Under the pieces are notes generated by a model. That model was not told where the DNA came from. It did no database searches and worked only from the letters and a program-made list of their open reading frames with translations. Made by a program: the position numbers and the translations under genes. Below are positions 1 to 7,149 of a stretch of 11,244 nucleotides of DNA, one piece after another (position 1 is the first letter of the stretch; the number at the start of each line of letters is the position of its first letter). Source of the stretch: Gammaproteobacteria bacterium (lineage in GTDB: Bacteria; Pseudomonadota; Gammaproteobacteria; Xanthomonadales; Xanthomonadaceae); NCBI GenBank assembly GCA_026398715.1, contig JAPLSI010000180.1, positions 1 to 11,244 on the forward strand. Reading direction: 5' to 3'.

Positions 1-375
1 TACGACACCATGCGCTTCATCAAGCCGGACGTGAGCACCATCTGCGTCGGCCAGGCGGCGAGCATGGGTTCCTTCCTCCTGGCGGCCGGCGCCAAGGGCA
101 AGCGCTACATCCTTCCCAACTCCCGCGTCATGATCCACCAGCCGTCGGGCGGCACCCAGGGCCAAGCGACCGACATCGCCATCCAGGCCAAGGAAATCCT
201 GTATTTGCGGGAACGCCTGAACCAGGAACTGGCCGCCAACACCGGGCAGCCGATCGAAAAGATCGCCGCCGACGTCGAACGCGACTATTTCATGAACGCC
301 GAAGAGGCCAAGGCCTATGGCGTGGTGGATGCCGTGCTCGACCGCCGGCAGGAAGACAGCGTCCAACCGGGTTGA
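1..375 (+). CDS. clpP: ATP-dependent Clp protease proteolytic subunit ClpP, 5' end cut off by the window
   Basis: ClpP is the serine peptidase of the ClpXP and ClpAP machines. It forms a two-ring tetradecamer in the cytoplasm and degrades unfolded chains fed in by ClpX. The frame is open from base 1; about 124 of the usual roughly 205 residues are visible, so the start lies upstream. All three catalytic residues are present: the Ser of GQAASMG (codon 61-63), the His of MIHQP (136-138) and the Asp of ERD (283-285). The QATD segment and the C-terminal end are normal for proteobacterial ClpP. The gene ends 130 bases before clpX on the same strand, the classical clpP-clpX order, so the two subunits are probably made together, with some extra transcription from a promoter in the gap. 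Nothing looks broken. Confidence 0.97.
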   Translation, partial: YDTMRFIKPDVSTICVGQAASMGSFLLAAGAKGKRYILPNSRVMIHQPSGGTQGQATDIAIQAKEILYLRERLNQELAANTGQPIEKIAADVERDYFMNAEEAKAYGVVDAVLDRRQEDSVQPG

Positions 376-451
376 AGTCCCGCCCGCCGCACCCGCTGAC
401 GGAAACCGGGACCGCCTTCACGGGCGGCCCACGGGCACCCGTTGCGGCCTG

Positions 452-460
452 TGCTATTCT
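452..460 (+). promoter_or_regulatory. Candidate extended -10 promoter for clpX
   Basis: The clpP-clpX gap contains TG-C-TATTCT, an extended -10 element (TG at 452-453, hexamer at 455-460). It lies 45 bases before the clpX ATG. There is no good -35 hexamer at 17-18 bases, which extended -10 promoters tolerate. It would give a leader of about 40 bases. A separate clpX transcript besides the clpPX message is known in other gammaproteobacteria. This is inferred from sequence match only. Confidence 0.35.
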
Positions 461-505
461 CGATTTTGAAGCCGTTTTTCGCCCCTACAGGGCAGGGCAA
501 GAAGC

Positions 506-1795
506 ATGACCGACGACCGTCTCAGCCGTTCCGGCGACAGCAGCAAGATCCTCTACTGCTCCTTTTGCGGCAAGAGCCAGCACGAGGTCCGGAAACTCAT
601 TGCCGGCCCCAGCGTGTTCATCTGCGATGAATGCGTCGAGCTGTGCAACGACATCATCCGCGAGGAGCTGGAAGAAAAGGCCCATGCGGCCCGCAGCCAC
701 CTGCCCAAGCCCCGCGAAATCCTGGAAGTGCTCGACCAGTACGTGGTCGGCCAGCCGCGCGCGAAAAAGACCCTGTCGGTGGCGGTGTACAACCACTACA
801 AGCGCATCGAGTCGCGTCTCAAGAACGACGACATTGAGCTGTCCAAGTCCAACATCCTGCTGATCGGCCCGACCGGCTCGGGCAAGACCCTGCTGGCCGA
901 GACCCTGGCCCGCATGCTCAACGTGCCGTTCACCATCGCCGACGCCACCACGCTGACCGAAGCCGGTTACGTGGGCGAGGACGTGGAAAACATCATCCAG
1001 AAGCTGCTGCAGAAATGCGATTACGACGTCGAAAAGGCGCAGAGCGGCATCGTCTACATCGATGAAATCGACAAGATCTCGCGCAAGTCGGAAAACCCGT
1101 CCATCACCCGCGACGTGTCGGGCGAGGGCGTGCAGCAGGCGCTGCTGAAGCTGATCGAAGGCACGGTCGCCTCGGTCCCGCCGCAGGGCGGCCGCAAGCA
1201 CCCGCAGCAGGAATTCCTGCAGGTGGACACCAAGAACATGCTGTTCATCTGCGGCGGCGCCTTTTCGGGCCTGGACAAGATCGTCCAGCAGCGCAGCACC
1301 GAGGCCGGCGGCATCGGTTTCGGCGCGAAGGTCAAGAGCTCCGAGCGCAAGGCCGACGTCAGCAAGCTGTTGTTCGATGTCGAGCCCGAAGACCTCATCA
1401 AGTTCGGCCTTATCCCCGAATTCGTCGGTCGCCTGCCGGTGGTCGCCACGCTCGAGGAGCTCAATGAAGAAGCGCTGGTGCGCATCCTCACCGAGCCCAA
1501 GAACGCCATCACCAAGCAGTTCAAGAAGTTGTTCGACATGGAAGGCGTCGAGCTGGAAGTGCGCCCCGATGCGTTGCTGGCGATCGCCCGCAAGGCATTG
1601 AAGCGCAAGACTGGCGCGCGCGGCCTGCGCACCATCATGGAATCGGTGCTGCTCGACACGATGTACGACCTGCCGTCGCTTGAAAACGTCAGCAAGGTCG
1701 TGGTCGACGAGTCGGTCATCAACCACCAGACTGAACCCTACCTTATCTATACCAATACCCCGGCCGTCGCCCCGCGCGCGGCCTCCGGCGAATAA
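506..1795 (+). CDS. clpX: ATP-dependent Clp protease ATP-binding subunit ClpX
   Basis: ClpX is a hexameric AAA+ unfoldase in the cytoplasm. It recognises tagged substrates such as ssrA-tagged chains, unfolds them with ATP and passes them into ClpP. The protein has 429 residues, close to E. coli ClpX (424). In order: an N-terminal zinc-binding domain with Cys18, Cys21, Cys40 and Cys43; Walker A GPTGSGKT at 121-128; pore-1 loop GYVG at 154-157; Walker B with Asp186-Glu187; pore-2 loop around 201-210; RKH loop at 230-232; the IGF tripeptide at 270-272 that docks on ClpP; an arginine finger in FVGRLP (Arg309); and sensor 2 in TGARGLR (Arg372). Every motif needed for a working ClpP-linked unfoldase is present. 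The ATG follows a purine-rich stretch (AGGGCAAGAAG). It is followed by its own terminator, which separates it from lon. Confidence 0.98.
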   Translation: MTDDRLSRSGDSSKILYCSFCGKSQHEVRKLIAGPSVFICDECVELCNDIIREELEEKAHAARSHLPKPREILEVLDQYVVGQPRAKKTLSVAVYNHYKRIESRLKNDDIELSKSNILLIGPTGSGKTLLAETLARMLNVPFTIADATTLTEAGYVGEDVENIIQKLLQKCDYDVEKAQSGIVYIDEIDKISRKSENPSITRDVSGEGVQQALLKLIEGTVASVPPQGGRKHPQQEFLQVDTKNMLFICGGAFSGLDKIVQQRSTEAGGIGFGAKVKSSERKADVSKLLFDVEPEDLIKFGLIPEFVGRLPVVATLEELNEEALVRILTEPKNAITKQFKKLFDMEGVELEVRPDALLAIARKALKRKTGARGLRTIMESVLLDTMYDLPSLENVSKVVVDESVINHQTEPYLIYTNTPAVAPRAASGE

Positions 1796-1817
1796 ACCTA
1801 CCGGCGATGAATCGAAC

Positions 1818-1847
1818 ACGGGCCGGTCATCCGGCCCGTTTTCATTT
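1818..1847 (+). terminator. Intrinsic terminator after clpX
   Basis: A perfect 9-bp stem (1818-1826 with 1831-1839, GC-rich core GGGCCGG/CCGGCCC) closes a TCAT loop. It is followed by TTTT, then CATTT. It lies 22 bases after the clpX stop, so it ends the clpPX message and leaves lon to its own promoter. Confidence 0.9.
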
Positions 1848-1868
1848 GAGAATCTGGCGTATCGTTAG

Positions 1869-1898
1869 CTGGAAAAATCGTGGTTCGAGCCCCAAGTA
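1869..1898 (+). promoter_or_regulatory. Candidate sigma-32 (RpoH) heat-shock promoter of lon
   Basis: CTGGAAA (1869-1875) matches the sigma-32 -35 consensus CTTGAAA at 6 of 7 bases. After a 14-base spacer comes CCCCAAGTA (1890-1898), close to the -10 consensus CCCCATNTA. The predicted transcript starts near 1905, giving a leader of about 24 bases that just covers the lon Shine-Dalgarno. It sits between the clpX terminator and lon, where a lon promoter must be, and lon is a classical member of the RpoH regulon. The match is seen directly; use by RpoH is inferred. Confidence 0.6.
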
Positions 1899-1918
1899 AG
1901 GGTTGGTTCGCCCCATTT

Positions 1919-1922
1919 GGAG
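1919..1922 (+). promoter_or_regulatory. Shine-Dalgarno of lon, decides the start codon
   Basis: GGAG lies 6 bases before the ATG at 1929, ideal spacing. The in-frame TTG at 1917 overlaps this site and has no ribosome-binding site of its own, so the ATG is the start. The resulting N-terminus also agrees with Lon of other gammaproteobacteria ([22 protein letters not shown]). Confidence 0.8.
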
Positions 1923-1928
1923 AAAGTC

Positions 1929-4373
1929 ATGGAAAACCCCACCTCGGTCCGCCTCGATCTGCCGGTCCTGCCGCTGCGGGACGTGGTCGTGTATCCGCAC
2001 ATGGTGATTCCGTTGTTCGTCGGGCGCGACCGGTCCATCAAGGCCCTCGACATCGCGATGGCGGCGGACAAGCAGATCCTGCTGATCGCCCAGAAGAGCC
2101 CGGATGTCGACGATCCCGCGCAGGCCGACCTGTATTCCGTCGGCACGCTGGCCACCGTACTGCAGCTGCTCAAGCTTCCCGACGGCACCATCAAGGTGCT
2201 GGTGGAGGGCGTGTCGCGCGTGGCGATTGAAGGCTATGGCGACAACGATGGCGCGCTGACCGCCCAGGGCACGACCCTGGAGTCCAACTTCGAGCGCGAC
2301 GAGCGCGAGATGGGCGTGACGCTGGGCTCGCTGATGGGCCTGTTCGAACAATACGTAAAGACCAACCGCAAACTGCCGCCCGAGCTGCTGACCACGCTGT
2401 CGGGCATCGACGATCCGGGCCGCGTTGCCGATACCGTCGCCGCGCACCTGGGCGCGCGCCTCGCCGACAAGCAACGGCTGCTTGAAACCCTGGAAGTGGG
2501 GCAGCGCCTCGAGATCCTGATCGGCCTGGTGGACGGCGAGATCGACGTGCAGCAGATCGAGAAGCGCGTCCGCGGCCGCGTGAAGTCGCAGATGGAGCGC
2601 AGCCAGCGCGAGTACTACCTCAACGAACAGATGAAAGCCATCCAGAAGGAACTGGGCGACCTCGACGAGGCACCCAACGAACTCGAGGAACTGGCGAAGA
2701 AGATTGCCGCCGCCGGCATGCCCAAGGCAGTCGAGGCGAAGGCGAAGTCCGAACTGGCCAAGCTCAAGCAGATGTCGCCGATGTCGGCCGAAGCCACCGT
2801 CGTGCGTAATTACCTCGACTGGCTGCTCGGCGTGCCGTGGAAGAAGCGCACCAAGGTCCGCAAGGACCTGAAGGCGGCGCAGGCAGTGCTGGACGCCGAC
2901 CATTACGGCCTGGAGAAGGTCAAGGATCGCATCCTTGAATACCTTGCCGTGCAAACGCGCGTGAAGCAGATGAAGGGCGCCATCCTGTGCCTGGTCGGGC
3001 CGCCGGGCGTGGGCAAGACCTCGCTTGGCCAGAGCATCGCCAAGGCGACCAACCGCAAGTTCATCCGCATGTCGCTGGGCGGCGTGCGCGATGAGGCCGA
3101 AATCCGCGGCCATCGCCGCACCTACATCGGTTCCATGCCCGGCCGCATCGTGCAGAACCTGACCAAGGTGGGCAGCAAGAATGCGCTGTTCATGCTTGAT
3201 GAAATCGACAAGATGAGCATGGATTTCCGCGGCGATCCGTCGTCGGCCTTGCTGGAAGTGCTCGACCCGGAGCAGAACCACAGCTTCAACGACCACTATC
3301 TGGAAGTGGACCTGGACCTGTCCGAGATCATGTTCGTCGCCACCGCGAATTCGCTGAACATCCCCGGTCCCTTGCTGGACCGCATGGAAGTGATCCGCAT
3401 CCCCGGCTACACCGAGGAAGAGAAGCTCAACATCGCCGAGCGCTACCTGATGCGCAAGCAGTTCAAGGCCAACGGCTTGAAGGAAGGCGAGGTCAAGATC
3501 CAGGACTCGGCGGTGCGCGACATCGTGCGTTACTACACGCGTGAATCGGGCGTGCGAAACCTGGAACGCGAAATCGCCAAGATCGCCCGCAAGGTCGTGA
3601 AGGAACTCGCCTTGGCCGGTCCGCGCCCGGCGCCGAAGAAGGGCGCGAAGCCGGCACCCGCCATCCAGGTCAGCAGCAAGAACCTGGACAAGTACCTGGG
3701 CGTTCGACGCTTCGATTTCGGTCGTGCCGAAGCCGAGAACGAAGTTGGCCTGGTGACCGGCCTGGCCTGGACCGAAGTGGGCGGCGACCTGCTGCAGATC
3801 GAAGCCTCGGTGATGCCCGGCAAGGGCCAGTTGATCCTTACCGGCCAGTTGGGCGACGTGATGCAGGAGTCGGTGAAGGCCGCATTCACCGTGGTCCGCT
3901 CGCGCAGCGAGCGACTGGGCCTGGATCCCGACTTCCACCAGAAGTTCGACACCCACGTGCATGTGCCCGAGGGCGCGACGCCCAAGGACGGCCCCAGCGC
4001 CGGCGTGGCAATGGTGACGGCGCTGGTTTCGATCCTGTCGGGCGTGCCGATCCGGTCCGACGTGGCGATGACCGGCGAGATCACCCTGCGCGGCCGGGTA
4101 CTGCCGATTGGCGGCCTGAAGGAAAAACTGCTCGCCGCCCTGCGAGGCGGAATCAAGACGGTCATCATTCCCGAAGAGAACCGCAAGGATCTTGCCGACA
4201 TTCCGAAGAACGTCACGCAAGGCCTTGAGATCGTTCCGGTGAAGTGGATCGACGAGGTGCTCGACATCGCGTTGGTGCGGCCGATCGTTCCCCAGCCAGG
4301 CGAGGTTCCGACGCCGGTCGAGACGGTTGAAGAGGCCAGTGAACACAAATCGGAAGCAGTTCGCCCGCATTGA
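1929..4373 (+). CDS. lon: ATP-dependent Lon protease (endopeptidase La)
   Basis: Lon is a homohexameric AAA+ serine protease in the cytoplasm that degrades misfolded and short-lived regulatory proteins. From the ATG it has 814 residues, against 784 in E. coli. In order: the N-terminal substrate-binding domain (from about 8, [12 protein letters not shown]) with a charged coiled-coil linker; Walker A GPPGVGKT at 357-364; Walker B with Asp424-Glu425; sensor 1 Asn474; sensor 2 Arg543; then the S16 protease domain with the Ser690/Lys733 dyad in PKDGPSAG and GLKEK. The two catalytic residues sit exactly 11 positions later than in E. coli (679/722). This shift is explained by a Pro/Ala/Lys-rich linker at about 564-578, between AAA+ module and protease domain. 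A slightly longer acidic tail accounts for the rest. Expression is probably heat-inducible through the upstream sigma-32-like promoter. Confidence 0.98.
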   Translation: MENPTSVRLDLPVLPLRDVVVYPHMVIPLFVGRDRSIKALDIAMAADKQILLIAQKSPDVDDPAQADLYSVGTLATVLQLLKLPDGTIKVLVEGVSRVAIEGYGDNDGALTAQGTTLESNFERDEREMGVTLGSLMGLFEQYVKTNRKLPPELLTTLSGIDDPGRVADTVAAHLGARLADKQRLLETLEVGQRLEILIGLVDGEIDVQQIEKRVRGRVKSQMERSQREYYLNEQMKAIQKELGDLDEAPNELEELAKKIAAAGMPKAVEAKAKSELAKLKQMSPMSAEATVVRNYLDWLLGVPWKKRTKVRKDLKAAQAVLDADHYGLEKVKDRILEYLAVQTRVKQMKGAILCLVGPPGVGKTSLGQSIAKATNRKFIRMSLGGVRDEAEIRGHRRTYIGSMPGRIVQNLTKVGSKNALFMLDEIDKMSMDFRGDPSSALLEVLDPEQNHSFNDHYLEVDLDLSEIMFVATANSLNIPGPLLDRMEVIRIPGYTEEEKLNIAERYLMRKQFKANGLKEGEVKIQDSAVRDIVRYYTRESGVRNLEREIAKIARKVVKELALAGPRPAPKKGAKPAPAIQVSSKNLDKYLGVRRFDFGRAEAENEVGLVTGLAWTEVGGDLLQIEASVMPGKGQLILTGQLGDVMQESVKAAFTVVRSRSERLGLDPDFHQKFDTHVHVPEGATPKDGPSAGVAMVTALVSILSGVPIRSDVAMTGEITLRGRVLPIGGLKEKLLAALRGGIKTVIIPEENRKDLADIPKNVTQGLEIVPVKWIDEVLDIALVRPIVPQPGEVPTPVETVEEASEHKSEAVRPH

Positions 4374-4391
4374 TGCAAGTGCATGTGACAT

Positions 4392-4424
4392 GCCGGAAAG
4401 CCGCGAAAAACATGGCTTTCCGGC
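4392..4424 (+). terminator. Strong hairpin after lon, possible terminator without U-tract
   Basis: GCCGGAAAGCC (4392-4402) pairs perfectly with GGCTTTCCGGC (4414-4424): an 11-bp stem with an 11-base A-rich loop, starting 18 bases after the lon stop. No T-run follows (TTGCACGCGG), so it is not a canonical intrinsic terminator. It may still end or stabilise the 3' end of the lon message. It abuts the predicted -35 element of hupB. Confidence 0.5.
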
Positions 4425-4453
4425 TTGCACGCGGAATTTCACGCTGGTATAAA
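4425..4453 (+). promoter_or_regulatory. Candidate sigma-70 promoter of hupB (and the following tRNAs)
   Basis: An extended -10 element, TGG-TATAAA (hexamer 4448-4453, TG at 4445-4446), lies 17 bases after a partial -35 hexamer TTGCAC (4425-4430). The -10 is one base from consensus and the TG extension makes it the strongest promoter-like sequence in the window. Transcription would start near 4460 and give a leader of about 110 bases before hupB. Confidence 0.6.
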
Positions 4454-4542
4454 TCGTTTGCACCGTCGACGATGATTCGCGATGGCTCAGTAGGAACGGA
4501 CGATCCGCGCCCAGGGCCGAATCGATCCGCATGACAAGAACC

Positions 4543-4557
4543 GCGGGAATGTCCCGC
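4543..4557 (+). promoter_or_regulatory. Small hairpin in the hupB leader, just upstream of the ribosome-binding site
   Basis: GCGGGA (4543-4548) and TCCCGC (4552-4557) can form a 6-bp stem with a 3-base loop, ending two bases before the AGGGAG Shine-Dalgarno (4560-4565) of hupB. It lies in an unusually long leader (about 110 bases from the predicted start site). It could tune initiation, but no known leader family is recognised and the stem is short. Confidence 0.3.
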
Positions 4558-4571
4558 CTAGGGAGTCACTA

Positions 4572-4844
4572 ATGAACAAGGGCGATTTTATCGGCGCTGT
4601 CGCTGACACTGCCGAACTGTCAAAGGCCGACGCAGCACGCGCCGTCGATGCAATGATCGATGTGGTCAAGAAGGCTCTCAAGAAAGGCGACACCATCACT
4701 CTGGTCGGCTTCGGCACCTTCTCCGTGCGCAAGCGCGCCGCCCGCCAGGGCCGCAATCCGCAGACCGGCGACACCATCAAGATCAAGGCTTCCAAGAATC
4801 CGGCCTTCAAGGCTGGCAAAGCCCTGAAGGATGCAGTAAACTGA
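4572..4844 (+). CDS. hupB: DNA-binding protein HU-beta
   Basis: HU is a small dimeric nucleoid protein that binds and bends DNA without sequence specificity, assisting replication, repair, recombination and transcription. The protein has 90 residues, the same as E. coli HU-beta. Visible features are the N-terminal helical dimerisation part starting MNKGDFI, the VGFGTF turn at 45-50, the [12 protein letters not shown] arm with the DNA-intercalating proline Pro63, and the highly conserved C-terminus [16 protein letters not shown] lies 6 bases before the ATG. The position directly behind lon is the standard hupB location in gammaproteobacteria. Only 11 bases separate its stop from a tRNA gene and no terminator lies between, so hupB and the two tRNAs are probably one transcript. 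Confidence 0.97.
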   Translation: MNKGDFIGAVADTAELSKADAARAVDAMIDVVKKALKKGDTITLVGFGTFSVRKRAARQGRNPQTGDTIKIKASKNPAFKAGKALKDAVN

Positions 4845-4855
4845 TCGTCTCGTTT

Positions 4856-4930
4856 GGGTGCTTAGCTCAGCGGTAGAGCGTCTCCCTTCCACGGAGAGGG
4901 TCGGGGGTTCGAAACCCTCAGCACCCACCA
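4856..4930 (+). tRNA. tRNA with anticodon UCC (glycine by anticodon, valine-type body)
   Basis: A complete cloverleaf with encoded CCA is visible. The acceptor stem GGGTGCT (4856-4862) pairs with AGCACCC (4920-4926); the D stem is GCTC/GAGC with GG in the loop; the anticodon stem is TCTCC/GGAGA around loop CTTCCAC; and the T arm has TTCGAAA. The anticodon is TCC at 4888-4890, which reads GGA/GGG glycine codons. Everything else resembles tRNA-Val(UAC): the GGGTG..CACCC acceptor stem, G3:C70, U4:A69, C36 and discriminator A73. Bacterial glycine tRNAs normally have C2:G71 and U73, and this one has G2:C71 and A73. A single A-to-C change at 4889 would turn UAC into UCC. It may be a true glycine-reading variant, a misreading tRNA, or a sequence error in a valine tRNA gene. 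That it is a tRNA gene is near certain; its amino acid is not. Confidence 0.9.
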
Positions 4931-4966
4931 GCTCCGGGTTGGACAAGAGCCCAGGCAATGTTTCGT

Positions 4967-5043
4967 GGAGTGGTAGTTCAGTTGGTTAGAATATCGGCCT
5001 GTCACGCCGAGGGTCGCGGGTTCGAGTCCCGTCCACTCCGCCA
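4967..5043 (+). tRNA. tRNA-Asp (anticodon GUC)
   Basis: The acceptor stem GGAGTGG (4967-4973) pairs with CCACTCC (5033-5039). The anticodon stem TCGGC/GCCGA holds loop CTGTCAC with anticodon GTC, the T loop is TTCGAGT, and CCA is encoded. The discriminator is G73 (5040), the expected aspartate identity base. It is 36 bases after the preceding tRNA, in the same orientation, and is directly followed by a strong terminator, so the pair is processed from one precursor. Confidence 0.97.
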
Positions 5044-5049
5044 CACCCC

Positions 5050-5081
5050 CGAAGGCGCCTGAGAAGGCGCCTTCGTTTTTT
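5050..5081 (+). terminator. Intrinsic terminator after tRNA-Asp
   Basis: CGAAGGCGCCT (5050-5060) pairs perfectly with AGGCGCCTTCG (5065-5075), an 11-bp stem with a GAGA tetraloop followed by six T. It begins 7 bases after the tRNA CCA end and closes the hupB-tRNA-tRNA unit. Confidence 0.95.
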
Positions 5082-5124
5082 CCGGGTTCGCCGACAGCGC
5101 GCCCAACAACATTGGCCAGACACC

Positions 5125-7074
5125 ATGCTCCAAAGCATTCGCGAGAAAACTTCCGGTTGGATTGCCGTAGTCATCCTTGGCCTGGTGATCCTGACAATGG
5201 CGTTCTTCGGCATCGAGTCCTACGTGACCGGCAGCGTCGACAACTACGCCGCCAGGATCGAGGGCCCCGCCAAGTTCCTTGGCTACGGCGGCCAGGTCCG
5301 CGAAATCACCTCGGCGGAATTCCGCGAGCGTTTTGATCGGGTCAGGCAGCAGGAACGCACGGCCAAGGGCGAGGCCTTCGACCCGACCGCCTTCGAGTCG
5401 TTGCAGAAGAAGCGCGAAGTGCTGGACCAGCTGGTCGACGAGGCACTGCTCGGCCTGGTTGCCGAGAAGGAAGGCCTGGTGCTGCCCAAGTCCGCCGTGC
5501 AGAAGGAAATCATGGGCATCCAGGCCTTCCATATGGCCGGCCGCTTCGATCCCAAGCAGTACCAGCTGGTGCTGGGTGCGCAAAACATGACGCCGCTGCA
5601 GTTCGAGAAGCTCATCACCGCCGACCTCACCCAGCGCATGCTGCCCGATGAGTTGATTTCCTCGAGTTTCGCCAGCTATGCCGAACTCGATGCCTACCTG
5701 CGTTCAAGCCGGCAGACGCGTGACATCCGCTACATTGAATTGCCGCCGGTGCTGCCGGCCATGCCGCCGCCGACCGATGCTGAAATCAAGGCCTGGTACG
5801 ACGGCCACGTCGCCGGCTATCGCAGCCCCGAACAGGTCGCGATCGAATACGTCGAGCTCAATGCCGCCGCGATGCCCGTGGAGACGGTCGCCGACGAAGC
5901 CACCCTGCGTGAACGCTACGAGTCGGTGAAGGCGCGCTTCGGCACCGTCGAGCAGCGCATCGCCTCGCACATCCTGGTGAAGGTCGACGAAAAAGCCACG
6001 GCGGCCCAAGTGGCGGCGGCACAGGCCAAGGCCGCTGGACTCGCGACGAAGGCGCGCGCCCCGGGCGCGGATTTCGCCGCACTCGCCCGCGCCAATTCCG
6101 ACGACGTGGGGTCCAAGGACGCCGGCGGCGACCTCGGCCCGGTCGAGAAGGGCGTGTTCGGCGAAGAGTTCGACAAGGTGTTCTTCGCCATGGAGCCGGG
6201 CCAGGTCAGCGACCCCGTCCGCCTGGCGGATGGCTTCCACGTCGTGCTGTATCGCGAGCGCGTGGCGGGCAATGCCAAGCCGTTCGAGGAAGTTCGCGCG
6301 GAACTCGAAGCCGAAGTGCTCGAGTCGGAGCGCGAGCGTGTGTTCAATGACATCGCCGGCCAGCTGGTCGACCGCATCTTTGACGACCCGACGGCGCTGG
6401 CGCCCGCGGCCAAGGCCCTGAATCTTCCCGTGCAGCGTACCGGGCTGTTCTCCGCCAACACCGGCGAAGGTATCGCTGCGCTGCCGCAGATCCGCAAGGC
6501 GGCGTTTGCCGATGCGCAGAAGACGGAGCGCCAGGTAAGCGATCCGATCGAGATCGGATCCAACCACACCGTCGTCGTGCACGTGATCGACCATCGCCCG
6601 GCGGCGGCGCTGCCGATGGCCTCGATTCGCGACCGGATCATCAACGACATCAATGCCGACCGCATTGTGCAGGCCACGAAGAAGGCCGCCGAGCAGTTGC
6701 TGGCACGCGCCACGAAGGGCGAGACGCTCGAAGCCATCGCGGCCAGCATCGGTCGCACGGTTTCCGACTTGCCCGGCCTGCAGCGCCAGGCGCCCAATCC
6801 ACAGTTGCAGCTGGCCGTGGACGAGGCGTTCCGCCAGCCGCGCCCGGTCGCCGGCAAGCCGCGTCCGGTGGGCCTGGTCACCGTGGGTCCCAACCAGTTC
6901 CTGCTGTCGGAAGTGGTGGCGGTCAAGGATGGCGACCTGAGCACGCTCGATGCCAAGACCCGCGCCGACCTGAAGAAGCAATTCGCGCAGATGCGTGGTG
7001 CGGTCGACGCGCGTGCTTTCGTGCAGGCGCTGCGCAAGCAATACAAGATTACCGTCGCCGAAGACCGGCTCTGA
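5125..7074 (+). CDS. ppiD: Periplasmic folding chaperone PpiD (membrane-anchored, parvulin domain)
   Basis: PpiD is an inner-membrane-anchored chaperone that sits near the SecYEG exit and helps newly exported proteins fold in the periplasm. The protein has 649 residues (E. coli 623). A short basic N-terminus is followed by one membrane helix at about 12-31 (GWIAVVILGLVILTMAFFGI); the rest is periplasmic. A SurA-like N-terminal chaperone region spans roughly 35-260, and a rotamase (parvulin) domain spans about 276-377 with SHILV, GGDLGPVEKG and GFHVV motifs. A second chaperone region runs to the end. His282 and His372, the conserved parvulin histidines, are both kept, whereas E. coli PpiD lacks them. 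The ATG follows the upstream terminator by 43 bases; no clear promoter or strong Shine-Dalgarno is visible there. The lon-hupB-ppiD order is standard for gammaproteobacteria. Confidence 0.95.
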   Translation: MLQSIREKTSGWIAVVILGLVILTMAFFGIESYVTGSVDNYAARIEGPAKFLGYGGQVREITSAEFRERFDRVRQQERTAKGEAFDPTAFESLQKKREVLDQLVDEALLGLVAEKEGLVLPKSAVQKEIMGIQAFHMAGRFDPKQYQLVLGAQNMTPLQFEKLITADLTQRMLPDELISSSFASYAELDAYLRSSRQTRDIRYIELPPVLPAMPPPTDAEIKAWYDGHVAGYRSPEQVAIEYVELNAAAMPVETVADEATLRERYESVKARFGTVEQRIASHILVKVDEKATAAQVAAAQAKAAGLATKARAPGADFAALARANSDDVGSKDAGGDLGPVEKGVFGEEFDKVFFAMEPGQVSDPVRLADGFHVVLYRERVAGNAKPFEEVRAELEAEVLESERERVFNDIAGQLVDRIFDDPTALAPAAKALNLPVQRTGLFSANTGEGIAALPQIRKAAFADAQKTERQVSDPIEIGSNHTVVVHVIDHRPAAALPMASIRDRIINDINADRIVQATKKAAEQLLARATKGETLEAIAASIGRTVSDLPGLQRQAPNPQLQLAVDEAFRQPRPVAGKPRPVGLVTVGPNQFLLSEVVAVKDGDLSTLDAKTRADLKKQFAQMRGAVDARAFVQALRKQYKITVAEDRL

Positions 7075-7078
7075 CGAA

Positions 7079-7106
7079 AAGCGCCGACCCCCAGGGATCG
7101 GCGCTT
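7079..7106 (-). terminator. Hairpin between ppiD and fabI, best read as a second terminator of fabI
   Basis: AAGCGCCGA (7079-7087) pairs perfectly with TCGGCGCTT (7098-7106), 9 bp, with CCC/GGG able to extend it inward. On the - strand the stem ends in UUUU followed by CG, while on the + strand the sequence after it (GCTTGACTGG) is not T-rich. It therefore suits fabI transcripts better, as a back-up behind the stronger hairpin at 7117-7146. It begins 5 bases after the ppiD stop. Confidence 0.6.
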
Positions 7107-7116
7107 GCTTGACTGG

Positions 7117-7146
7117 AAAAGCCCGGCGCGTTGCCCGGGCTTTTTT
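7117..7146. terminator. Bidirectional intrinsic terminator between convergent ppiD and fabI
   Basis: AAAAGCCCGG (7117-7126) pairs with CCGGGCTTTT (7135-7144) around an 8-base loop. The + strand has TTTTTT at 7141-7146 and the - strand has the complement of the AAAA run, so it can work in both directions. It lies between the stop codons of the two convergent genes (7074 and 7150). Confidence 0.9.
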
Positions 7147-7149
7147 ATT

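Noticed and set aside
380..427. Inverted repeat CCGCCCG/CGGGCGG after clpP as a terminator
   Set aside because: Only 7 bp around a 34-base loop and no T-run follows. clpP and clpX are expected to be co-transcribed.
485..1819. Open frame of 444 codons on the - strand opposite clpX
   Set aside because: Antisense shadow of clpX caused by high GC content; composition is biased and no ribosome-binding site or domain is seen.
1917..1928. In-frame TTG as the lon start
   Set aside because: The TTG overlaps the Shine-Dalgarno that serves the ATG at 1929, and the four extra residues do not occur in Lon proteins I know.
1842..4532. Long open frame (896 codons) on the - strand opposite lon
   Set aside because: It lies wholly antisense to a clearly conserved gene. 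Its translation is low-complexity (rich in His, Gln, Arg, Leu), as expected from the complement of GC-rich coding sequence, and no family is recognised.
4931..5124. Integration site or mobile element at the tRNA-Asp 3' end
   Set aside because: The tRNA is followed at once by its terminator and then ppiD in the usual order. No duplicated tRNA end, integrase or insertion sequence is present.
6541..6560. Inverted repeat GATCCGAT-CGAG-ATCGGATC inside ppiD
   Set aside because: It lies in the middle of a coding sequence, is in frame with no codon disturbance, and is short enough to arise by chance.
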